Below, piece after piece: positions 23,674 through 34,260 of a DNA stretch of 64,000 bases. Made by a program: the position numbers and the translations under genes. Source of the stretch: Azolla caroliniana (lineage: Eukaryota; Polypodiophyta); the NCBI GenBank assembly GCA_043228905.1, contig JBHGNT010000024.1:186001-250000 (forward strand). The letters run 5' to 3'. How positions within the stretch are numbered: position 1 is the stretch's first letter; each line of letters begins with the position of its first letter. The notes under the pieces are model-generated. The model had not been told where the DNA came from, made no database searches, and worked only from the letters and a program-made list of their open reading frames with translations.

Positions 23674-24741
23674 ATCGGATTTTTGTGTTCAAACATGCAA
23701 ATCGAAGCTAGCAATGCTAGCTATGATATGGAATTAAAAAATCAAGATTTTGAAACTCAGGTCGGGAGACATGACGAAAATAGCAAACGTGAGGAGGGAG
23801 TTGAGAGGAGCCCTTGAGTAAATTAAAATGTCAATACCTGACTCGTGTGGTATCGGATTCTTGTGTTCAAACATGCAAATCGAAGCTAACAACGCTACCT
23901 ATGATATGGAATTAAAAAATCAAGATTTTGAAACGCAAATCCAGAGACATGACGAAATTACCAAATTTGAGGAGTGAGCTGAGAAGAGCTAGTAGGTAAA
24001 TTAAAATGCTCATACCTGGCTCATGTGATATCGGATTTATGTGTTCAAATATGCGAATCGAAGCTAACAACGCTAGCTATGATATGGAATTAAAAAATCA
24101 AGATTTTGAAACTCAGGTCAAGAGACATGACGAAAATAGCAAACTTGAGGAAGGAGTTGAGAAGAGCTAGTAGGTAAATTAAAATGTTCATACCTGGCTC
24201 GTGTGATATCGGATTTTTGTGTTCAAACATGCGAATCGAAGCTAACAACGCTAGCTATGATATGGAATTAAAAAATCAAGAATTTGAAACTCAGGTCGAG
24301 AGATGTGACGAAATTACCAAATTTGAGAAGTGATTTGAGAGGAGCCCTTCAGTAAATTAAAATGTTCATATCGGGCTCGTGTGATATCGGATTTTTGTGT
24401 TCAAACATGCAAATCGAAGCTAACAATGCTACCTATGATATTGAATTAAAAAATCAAGAATTTGAAGCTCAGGTCGAGAGATGTGACGAAATTACCAAAT
24501 CTGAAGAGTGAGTTGAGAAGAGCTAGTAGGTAAATTAAAATGTTCATATCGGGCTCGTGTGATATCGGATTATGGTGTTCAAACATGCAAATCGAAGCTA
24601 ACAACGCTACCTATGATATGGAATTAAAAAATCAAGAATTTGAAACTCAGGTCGAGAGACATGACGAAAATAGCAAACTTGAGGAGGGAGTTGAGAGGAG
24701 CCCTTGAGTAAATTAAAATGTTCATATCGAGCCCGTGTGCT
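23674..24741. repeat. Block C copy 1 (6 monomers, 1,068 bp)
   Basis: The segment recurs at an offset of 1,068 bp, exactly 6 x 178. Shared rare variants are 'caggtcgggagac', 'aaatgtcaatacctgac', 'ggtatcggattcttg', 'cccttcagtaaatt', 'gatattgaatt', 'gaagctcaggtcg' and 'ggattatggtgttc'. At least three substitutions separate the copies, for example 'cgcaaatcc' at about 23935 against 'cgcaagtcc' at about 25003. The duplication is in register. Confidence 0.87.
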
Positions 24742-25809
24742 ATCGGATTTTTGTGTTCAAACATGCAAATCGAAGCTAGCAATGCTAGCTATGATATGGA
24801 ATTAAAAAATCAAGATTTTGAAACTCAGGTCGGGAGACATGACGAAAATAGCAAACGTGAGGAGGGAGTTGAGAGGAGCCCTTGAGTAAATTAAAATGTC
24901 AATACCTGACTCGTGTGGTATCGGATTCTTGTGTTCAAACATGCAAATCGAAGCTAACAACGCTACCTATGATATGGAATTAAAAAATCAAGATTTTGAA
25001 ACGCAAGTCCAGAGACATGACGAAATTACCAAATTTGAGGAGTGAGCTGAGAAGAGCTAGTAGGTAAATTAAAATGCTCATACCTGGCTCGTGTGATATC
25101 GGATTTATGTGTTCAAATATGCGAATCGAAGCTAACAACGCTAGCTATGATATGGAATTAAAAAATCAAGATTTTGAAACTCAGGTCAAGAGACATGACG
25201 AAAATAGCAAACTTGAGGAAGGAGTTGAGAAGAGCTAGTAGGTAAATTAAAATGTTCATACCTGGCTCGTGTGATATCGGATTTTTGTGTTCAAACATGC
25301 GAATCGAAGCTAACAACGCTAGCTATGATATGGAATTAAAAAATCAAGATTTTGAAACTCAGGTCGAGAGATGTGACGAAATTACCAAATTTGAGAAGTG
25401 ATTTGAGAGGAGCCCTTCAGTAAATTAAAATGTTCATATCGGGCTCGTGTGATATCGGATTTTTGTGTTCAAACATGCAAATCGAAGCTAACAATGCTAC
25501 CTATGATATTGAATTAAAAAATCAAGAATTTGAAGCTCAGGTCGAGAGATGTGACGAAATTACCAAATCTGAAGAGTGAGTTGAGAAGAGCTAGTAGGTA
25601 AATTAAAATGTTCATATCGGGCTCGTGTGATATCGGATTATGGTGTTCAAACATGCAAATCGAAGCTAACAACGCTACCTATGATATGGAATTAAAAAAT
25701 CAAGAATTTGAAACTCAGGTCGAGAGACATGACGAAAATAGCAAACTTGAGGAGGGAGTTGAGAGGAGCCCTTGAGTAAATTAAAATGTTCATATCGGGC
25801 TCGTGTGCT
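24742..25809. repeat. Block C copy 2 (6 monomers, 1,068 bp)
   Basis: This is an in-register tandem copy of 23674-24741. Its last three monomers are also the first part of block D, so two rounds of amplification overlap: the 'cccttcagtaaatt' / 'gaagctcagg' / 'ggattatggtg' series appears at 24350, 25418 and 27198, spaced 6 and 10 monomers. Confidence 0.87.
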
Positions 25810-27034
25810 ATCGGATTTTTGTGTTCAAACATGCAAATCGAAGCTAACAACGCTACCTATGATATGGAATTAAAAAATCAAGAATTTGAAACTCAGGTCG
25901 AGAGACATGACGAAAATAGCAAACTTGAGGAGGGAGTTGAGAGGAGCCCTTGAGTTAATTAAAATGTTCATACCTGGCTCGTGTGGTATCGGATTTTTGT
26001 GTTCAAACATGCGAATCGAAGCTAACAATGCTAGCTATGATATGGAATTAAAAAATCAAGATTTTAAAACTCAAGTCCAGAGACATGACGAAATTACCTA
26101 ATTTGAGGAGTGAGTTGAGAAGAGCTAGTAGGTAAATTTAAATGTTCATACCTGGCTCGTGTCATATCGGATTTATTTGTTCAAATATGCGAATCGAAGC
26201 TAACAACGCTAGCTATGATATGGAATTAAAAAATCAAGATTTTGAAACTCAGGTCGAGAGACGTGACGAAAATAGCAAACTTGAGGAGGGAGTTGAGAAG
26301 AGCCCTTGAGTAAATTAAAATGTTCATACCTGGCTCGTGTGATATCGAATTTTTGTGTTCAAACATGCGAATCGAAGCTAACAACGCTACCTATGATATG
26401 GAATTAAAAAATCAAGATTTTAAAAGTCAGGTCGAGAGACATGACGAAAATAGCAAACTTGAGGAGGGAGTTGAGAGGAGCCCTTGAGTAAATTAAAATG
26501 TTCATACCTGGCTCGTGTGATATCGGATTTTTGTGTTCAAACATGCGAATCGAAGCTAACAACGCTACCTATGATATGGAATTAAAAAATCAAGAATTTG
26601 AAACTCAGGTCGAGAGATGTGACGAAATTACCAAATTTGAGAAGTGATTTGAGAGGAGCCCTTCAGTAAATTAAAATGTTCATATCGGGCTCGTGTGATA
26701 TCGGATTTTTGTGTTCAAACATGCGAATCGAAGCTAGCAACGCTAGCTATGATATGGAATTAAAAAATCAAGATTTTGAAACTCAGGTCGAGAGACATGA
26801 CGAAAATAGCAAACTTGAGGAGGGAGTTGAGAAGAGCCCTTGAGTAAATTAAAATGTTCATACCTGGCTCGTGTGATATCGAATTTTTGTGTTCAAACAT
26901 GCGAATCGAAGCTAACAACGCTACCTATGATATGGAATTAAAAAATCAAGATTTTGAAACTCAGGTCGAGAGACATGACGAAAATAGCAAACTTGAGGAG
27001 GGAGTTGAGAGGAGCCCTTGAGTAAATTAAAATG
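25255..27034. repeat. Block D copy 1 (10 monomers, 1,780 bp)
   Basis: The segment recurs 1,780 bp downstream (10 x 178) with shared variants 'cccttcagtaaatt', 'ggattatggtgttc', 'tcgtgtgctatcgg' and the 'gagttaattaaaatg' monomer at about 25951. Several substitutions separate the copies, for example 'gacgtgacg' at about 26262 against 'gacatgacg', and 'gatattgaatt' at 25507 against 'gatatggaatt'. It is therefore older than the block A and H duplications. Confidence 0.83.
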
Positions 27035-27665
27035 TTCATACCTGGCTCGTGTGGTATCGGATTTTTGTGTTCAAACATGCGAATCGAAGCTAACAACGCT
27101 AGCTATGATATGGAATTAAAAAATCAAGAATTTGAAACTCAGGTCGAGAGATGTGACGAAATTACCAAATTTGAGAAGTGATTTGAGAGGAGCCCTTCAG
27201 TAAATTAAAATGTTCATATCGGGCTCGTGTGATATCGGATTTTTGTGTTCAAACATGCAAATCGAAGCTAACAATGCTACCTATGATATGGAATTAAAAA
27301 ATCAAGAATTTGAAGCTCAGGTCGAGAGATGTGACGAAATTACCAAATCTGAAGAGTGAGTTGAGAAGAGCTAGTAGGTAAATTAAAATGTTCATATCGG
27401 GCTCGTGTGATATCGGATTATGGTGTTCAAACATGCAAATCGAAGCTAACAACGCTACCTATGATATGGAATTAAAAAATCAAGAATTTGAAACTCAGGT
27501 CGAGAGACATGACGAAAATAGCAAACTTGAGGAGGGAGTTGAGAGGAGCCCTTGAGTAAATTAAAATGTTCATATCGGGCTCGTGTGCTATCGGATTTTT
27601 GTGTTCAAACATGTGAATCGAAGCTAACAACGCTACCTATGATATGGAATTAAAAAATCAAGAAT
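27035..27665. repeat. Start of block D copy 2
   Basis: About 3.5 monomers matching 25255-25885 at an offset of 1,780 bp. It differs from copy 1 by 'catgtgaatcg' at about 27611, where copy 1 has 'catgcaaatcg'. That 'catgtg' variant then marks the following 5-monomer units and reappears at 28501, 34970, 35860, 37516 and 38406. Confidence 0.8.
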
Positions 27666-28555
27666 TTGAAACTCAGGTCGAGAGACATGACGAAAATAGC
27701 AAACTTGAGGAGGGAGTTGAGAGGAGCCCTTGAGTTAATTAAAATGTTCATACCTGGCTCGTGTGGTATCGGATTTTTGTGTTCAAACATGCGAATCGAA
27801 GCTAACAATGCTAGCTATGATATGGAATTAAAAAATCAAGATTTTAAAACTCAAGTCCAGAGACATGACGAAATTACCTAATTTGAGGAGTGAGTTGAGA
27901 AGAGCTAGTAGGTAAATTTAAATGTTCATACCTGGCTCGTGTCATATCGGATTTATTTGTTCAAATATGCGAATCGAAGCTAACAACGCTAGCTATGATA
28001 TGGAATTAAAAAATCAAGATTTTGAAACTCAGGTCGAGAGACATGACGAAAATAGCAAACTTGAGGAGGGAGTTGAGAAGAGCCCTTGAGTAAATTAAAA
28101 TGTTCATACCTGGCTCGTGTGATATCGAATTTTTGTGTTCAAACATGCGAATCGAAGCTAACAACGCTACCTATGATATGGAATTAAAAAATCAAGATTT
28201 TAAAACTCAGGTCGAGAGACATGACGAAAATAGCAAACTTCAGGAGGGAGTTGAGAGGAGCCCTTGAGTAAATTAAAATGTTCATACCTGGCTCGTGTGA
28301 TATCGGATTTTTGTGTTCAAACATGCGAATCGAAGCTAGCAACGCTGGCTATGATATGGAATTAAAAAATCAAGATTTTGAAACTCAGGTCGAGAGACAT
28401 GACGAAAATAGCAAACTTGAGGAGGGAGTTGAGAAGAGCCCTTGAGTAAATTAAAATGTTCATACCTGGCTCGTGTGATATCGAATTTTTGTGTTCAAAC
28501 ATGTGAATCGAAGCTAACAACGCTACCTATGATATGGAATTAAAAAATCAAGATT
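27666..28555. repeat. 5-monomer unit, copy 1 (890 bp)
   Basis: The order is: 'gagttaattaaaatg' monomer, 'tacctaatttgagg' / 'aaatttaaatg' monomer, 'gatatcgaattttt' monomer, 'aaacttcaggaggg' monomer, then 'gctagcaacgctggc' monomer. It recurs at 890 bp (5 x 178). The same 5-monomer pair is found again in block E at 35025/35915 and 37571/38461, so this unit was copied more than once to distant sites. Confidence 0.85.
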
Positions 28556-29445
28556 TTGAAACTCAGGTCGAGAGACATGACGAAAATAGCAAACTTGAGG
28601 AGGGAGTTGAGAGGAGCCCTTGAGTTAATTAAAATGTTCATACCTGGCTCGTGTGGTATCGGATTTTTGTGTTCAAACATGCGAATCGAAGCTAACAATG
28701 CTAGCTATGATATGGAATTAAAAAATCAAGATTTTAAAACTCAAGTCCAGAGACATGACGAAATTACCTAATTTGAGGAGTGAGTTGAGAAGAGCTAGTA
28801 GGTAAATTTAAATGTTCATACCTGGCTCGTGTCATATCGGATTTATTTGTTCAAATATGCGAATCGAAGCTAACAACGCTAGCTATGATATGGAATTAAA
28901 AAATCAAGATTTTGAAACTCAGGTCGAGAGACCTGACGAAAATAGCAAACTTGAGGAGGGAGTTGAGAAGAGCCCTTGAGTAAATTAAAATGTTCATACC
29001 TGGCTCGTGTGATATCGAATTTTTGTGTTCAAACATGCGAATCGAAGCTAACAACGCTACCTATGATATGGAATTAAAAAATCAAGATTTTAAAACTCAG
29101 GTCGAGAGACATGACGAAAATAGCAAACTTCAGGAGGGAGTTGAGAGGAGGCCTTGAGTAAATTAAAATGTTCATACCTGGCTCGTGTGATATCGGATTT
29201 TTGTGTTCAAACATGCGAATCGAAGCTAGCAACGCTAGCTATGATATGGAATTAAAAAATCAAGATTTTGAAACTCAGGTTGAGAGACATGACGAAAATA
29301 GCAAACTTGAGGAGGGAGTTGAGAAGAGCCCTTGAGTAAATTAAAATGTTCATACCTGGCTCGTGTGATATCGAATTTTTGTGTTCAAACATGCGAATCG
29401 AAGCTAACAACGCTACCTATGATATGGAATTAAAAAATCAAGATT
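28556..29445. repeat. 5-monomer unit, copy 2 (890 bp)
   Basis: This is an in-register copy of 27666-28555 with the diagnostic 'aaacttcaggaggg' at about 29129. A few private changes are visible: 'agagacctgacg' at about 28931, 'gaggaggccttgag' at about 29149, and 'gctagcaacgctagc' in place of 'gctggc'. So the second copy has diverged from the first by several substitutions. Confidence 0.83.
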
Positions 29446-31028
29446 TTGAAACTCAGGTCGAGAGACATGACGAAAATAGCAAACTTGAGGAGGGAGTTGA
29501 GAGGAGCCCTTGAGTAAATTAAAATGTTCATACCTGGCTCGTGTGGTATCGGATTTTTGTGTTCAAACATGCGAATCGAAGCTAACAACGCTAGCTATGA
29601 TATGGAATTAAAAAATCAAGAATTTGAAACTCAGGTCGAGAGATGTGACGAAATTACCAAATTTGAGGAATGATTTGAGAGGAGCCCTTGAGTAAATTAA
29701 AATGTTCATATCGGGCTCGTGTGATATCGGATTTTTGTGTTCAAACATGCAAATCGAAGCTAACAACGCTACCTATGATATGGAATTAAAAAATCAAGAT
29801 TTTAAAACTCAAGTCCAGAGACATGACGAAATTAGCAAACTTGAGGAGTGAGTTGAGAAGAGGTAGTAGGTAAATTAAAATGTTCATACCTGGCTCGTGT
29901 CATATCGGATTTATGTGTTCAAATATGCGAATCGAAGCTAACACCGCTAGCTATGAGATGGAATTAAAAAATCATGATTTTGAAACTTCGGTCGAGAGAC
30001 ATGATGAAAATAGCAAACTTGAGGAGGGAGTTGAGAAGAGCCCTTGAGTAAATTAAAGTGTTCATACCTGGCTCGTGTGATATCGGATTTTTGTGTTCAA
30101 ACATGCGAATCGAAGCTAACAACCCTACCTAGATTTTGTGTTCAAGATTTTTGTGTTCAAGATTTTGAAACTCAGGTCGAGAGACATGACGAAAATAGCA
30201 AACTTGAGGAGGGAGTTGAGAAGAGCCCTTGAGTAAATTAAAATGTTCATACCTGGCTCGTGTGATATCGGATTTTTGTGTTCAAACATGCAAATCGAAG
30301 CTAACAACGCTAGCTATGATATGGAATTAAAAAATCAAGAATTTGAAACTCAGGTCGAGAGACATGACGAAAATAGCAAACTTGAGGAGGGAGTTGAGAA
30401 GAGCTAGTAGGTAAATTAAAATGCTCATTCCTGGCTCGTGTCATATCGGATTTATCTGTTCAAATATGCGAATCGAAGCTAACAACGCTACCTATGATAT
30501 GGAATTAAAAAATCAAGATTTTGAAACTCAGGTCGAGAGACATGAAGAAATTACCAAATTGGAGGAGTGAGTTGAGAAGAGGTAGTAGGTAAATTAAAAT
30601 GTTCATACCTGGCTCGTGTGATATCGGATTTTTGTGTTCAAACATGCGAATCGAAGCTGGCGACGCTACCTATGATATAGAATTAAAAAATCAAGATTTG
30701 GAAACTCAGGTCGAGAGACATAACGAAAATAGCAAACTTGAGGAGGGAGTTGAGAGGAGCCCTTGAGTAAATTAAAATGTTCATACCTGGCTCTTGTGAT
30801 ATCGGATTTTTGTGTTCAAACATGCGAATCGAAGCTAACAGCGCTAGCTATGATATGGAATTTAAAAATCAAGATTTTAAAAGTCATGTCCAGAGACATG
30901 ACCACAATAGCAAACTTGAGGAGGGAGTTGAGAGGAGCCCTTGAGTAAATTAAAATGTTCATACCTGGCTCGTGTGATATCGGATTTTTGTGTTCAAACA
31001 TGCAAATGGAAGCTAACAACGCTAGCTA
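29290..31028. repeat. Block J copy 1 (long-range duplicate of 47204-48942)
   Basis: About 10 monomers match 47204-48942 at a fixed offset of 17,914 bp. The match includes the 185-bp rearranged monomer at 30044-30228, the 'ttaaagtgttcat' variant, 'aacaccgctagc', 'gctaacagcgctagc' and 'catgaccacaatagc'. Several substitutions separate the copies ('acttcggtcgagag' against 'actccggtcgacag'; 'tgaaactc' against 'tgaagctc'), and around 30240-30330 the similarity is weaker. This is an older dispersal than the tandem blocks around it. The left edge is uncertain by some tens of bases. Confidence 0.82.
30131..30160. other. Rearranged core: 23 bp replaced by two 'gatttttgtgttcaa' copies
   Basis: In the standard monomer 23 bp (phase 86-108) lie between 'ctacct' and 'gattttgaaac'. 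Here they are replaced by 30 bp: an a, then 'gattttgtgttcaa' and 'gatttttgtgttcaa'. Both are copies of phase 41-54 of the same monomer, so this monomer is 185 bp long. The joins fall at shared 'tcaa' and 'gatttt' strings. Two successive jumps back to the same source suggest replication template switching (inference). The identical structure occurs at 48045-48074. Confidence 0.88.
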
Positions 31029-34000
31029 TGATATGGAATTAAAAAATCAAGATTTTGAAACTCAGGTCGAGAGACATGACGAAATTACCAAATTGGAGGA
31101 GTGAGTTGAGAAGAGGTAGTAGGTAAATTAAAATGTTCATACCTGGCTCGTGTGATATCGGATTTTTGTGTTCAAACATGCGAATCGAAGCTAACAACGC
31201 TACCTATGATATGGAATTAAAAAATCAAGATTTTGAAACTCAAGTCCAGAGACATGACGAAAATAGCAAACTTGAGGAGGGAGTTGAGAGGAGCCCTTGA
31301 GTAAATTAAAATGTTCATACCTGGCTCTTGTGATATCGGATTTTTGTGTTCAAACATGCGAATCGAAGCTAACAACGCTAGCTATGATATGGAATTTAAA
31401 AATCAAGATTTTAAACGTCAAGTCCAGAGACATGACCACAATAGCAAACTTGAGGAGGGAGTTGAGAGGAGCCCTTGAGTAAATTAAAATGTTCATACCT
31501 GGCTCGTGTGATATCGGATTTTTGTGTTCGAACATGCAAATGGAAGCTAACAACGCTAGCTATGATGTGGAATTAAAAAATCAAGATTTTAAAACTCAAG
31601 TCCAGAGACATGACGAAATTACCTAATTTGAGGAGTGAGTTGAGAAGAGCTAGTAGGTAAATTTAAATGTTCATACCTGGCTCGTGTCATATCGGATTTA
31701 TTTGTTCAAATATGGAAATCGAAGCTAACAACGCTAGCTATGATATGGAATTAAAAAATCAAGATTTTGAAACTCAGGTCGAGAGACATGACGAAAATAG
31801 CAAACTTGAGGAGGGAGTTGAGAGGAGCCCTTGAGTAAATTAAAATGTTCATACCTGGCTCGTGTGATATCGAATTTTTGTGTTCAAACATGCGAATCGA
31901 AGCTAACAACGCTACCTATGATATCGAATTAAAAAATCAAGATTTTAAAACTCAGGTCGAGAGACATGACGAAAATAGCAAACTTGAGGAGGCAGTTGAG
32001 AGGAGCCCTTGAGTAAATTAAAATGTTCATACCTGGCTCGTGTGATATCGGATTTTTGTGTTCAAACATGCGAATCGAAGCTAACAACGCTACCTATGAT
32101 GTGGAATTAAAAAATCAAGATTTGGAAACTCAGGTCGAGAGACATGACGAAAATAGCAAACTTGAGGAGGGAGTTGAGAAGAGCCCTTGACTAAATTAAA
32201 ATGTTCGTACCTGGCTCGTGTGATATCGAATTTTTGTGTTCAAACATGCGAATCGAAGCTAACAACGCTACCTATGATATGGAATTAAAAAATCAAGATT
32301 TTGAAACTCAGGTCGAGAGACATGACGAAAATAGCAAACTTGAGGAGGGAGTTGAGAGGAGCCCTTGAGTAAATTAAAATGTTCATACCTGGCTCTTGTG
32401 ATATCGGATTTTAGTGTTCAAACATGCGAATCGAAGCTAACAACGCTAGCTATGATATGGAATTTAAAAATCAAGATTTTAAACGTCAAGTCCAGAGACA
32501 TGACAACAATAGCAAACTTGAGGAGGGAGTTGAGAGGAGCCCTTGAGTAAATTAAAATGTTCATACCTGGCTCGTGTGATATCGGATTTTTGTGTTCAAA
32601 CATGCAAATGGAAGCTAACAACGCTAGCTATGATGTGGAATTAAAAAATCAAGATTTTGAAACTCAAGTCCAGAGACATGACGAAATTACCAATTTTGAG
32701 GAGTGAGTTGAGAAGAGCTAGTAGGTAAATTAAAATGCTCATTCCTGGCTCGTGTCATATCGGATTTATCTGTTCAAATATGCGAATCGAAGCTAACAAC
32801 GCTAGCTATGAGATGAAATTAAAAAATCAAGATTTTAAACGTCAAGTCCAGAGACATGACCACAATAGCAAACTTGAGGAGGGAGTTGAGAGGAGCCCTT
32901 GAGTAAATTAAAATGTTCATACCTGGCTCGTGTGATATCGGATTTTTGTGTTCAAACATGCGAATCGAAGCTAACAACGCTACCTATGATATGGAATTAA
33001 AAAATCAAGATTTTGAAAGTCAGGTCGAGAGACATGACGAAATTACCAAATTGGAGGAGTGAGTTGAGAAGAGGTAGTAGGTAAATTAAAATGTTCATAC
33101 CTGGCTCGTGTGATATCGGATTTTTGTGTTCAAACATGCAAATGGAAGCTAACAACGCTAGGTATGATGTGGAATTAAAAAATCAAGATTTTGAAACTCA
33201 GGTCGAGAGACATGACGAAAATAGCAAACTTGAGGAGGGAGTTGAGAGGAGCCCTTGAGTAAATTAAAATGTTCATACCTGGCTCTTGTGATATTGGATT
33301 TTTGTGTTCAAACATGCAAATCGAACCTAGCAACGCTAGCTATGATATGGAATTAAAAATCCAAGATTTTGAAACTCAGGTCGAGAGAAATGACGAAAAT
33401 AGCAAACTTGAGGAGGGAGTTGAGAGGAGCACTTGAGTAAATTAAAATGTTCATACCTGGCTCGTGTGATATCGGATTTTTGTGTTCAAACATGCGAATC
33501 GAAGCTGGCGACGCTACCTATGATATGGAATTAAAAAATCAAGATTTTGAAACTCAGGTCGAGAGACATGACGAAAATAGCAAACTTGAGGAGGGAGTTG
33601 AGAAGAGCCCTTGAGTAAATTAAAATGTTCATACCTGGCTCGTGTGATATCGAATTTTTGTGTTCAAACATGCGAATCGAAGCTAACAACGCTACCTATG
33701 ATATGGAATTAAAAAATCAAGATTTTGAAACTCAGGTCGAGAGACATGACGAAAATAGCAAACTTGAGGAGGGAGTTGAGAGGAGCCCTTGAGTAAATTA
33801 AAATGTTCATACCTAGCTCTTGTGATATCGGATTTTTGTGTTCAAACATGCGAATCGAAGCTAACAACGCTAGCTATGATATGGAATTTAAAAATCAAGA
33901 TTTTAAACGTCAAGTCCAGAGACATGACCACAATAGCAAACTTGAGGAGGGAGTTGAGAGGAGCCCTTGAGTAAATTAAAATGTTCATACCTGGCTCGTG

Positions 34001-34260
34001 TGATATCGGATTTTTGTGTTCAAACATGCGAATCGAAGCTAGCAACGCTAGCTATGATATGGAATTAAAAAATCAAGATTTTGAAACTCAGGTTGAGAGA
34101 CATGACGAAAATAGCAAACTTGAGGAGGGAGTTGAGAAGAGCCCTTGAGTAAATTAAAATGTTCATACCTGGCTCGTGTGATATCGAATTTTTGTGTTCA
34201 AACATGCGAATCGAAGCTAACAACGCTACCTATGATATGGAATTAAAAAATCAAGATTTT
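31029..34260. repeat. Block G: mosaic source of later 17-monomer repeats
   Basis: About 18 monomers. The part from about 31860 to 33600 matches 40150-41900 at a fixed offset of 8,296 bp: 'gaggaggcagttg', 'agatgaaatt', 'gctaggtatgatgtgg', 'aaaaatccaag' and 'gagaaatgacg' recur in order. 31297-31850 matches 34323-34876 at 3,026 bp (17 x 178). Monomers with 'ggaatttaaaaatc', 'ttttaaacgtcaag' and 'catgaccacaatagc' occur near 31297, 32365, 33789 and 34323, at multiples of 178 bp. No non-satellite DNA is present. Confidence 0.82.

Noticed and set aside
30131-30160. Footprint of a transposon excision
   Set aside because: The 30 bp are fully explained as copies of phase 41-54 of the monomer. No terminal inverted repeats or target-site duplication are visible.
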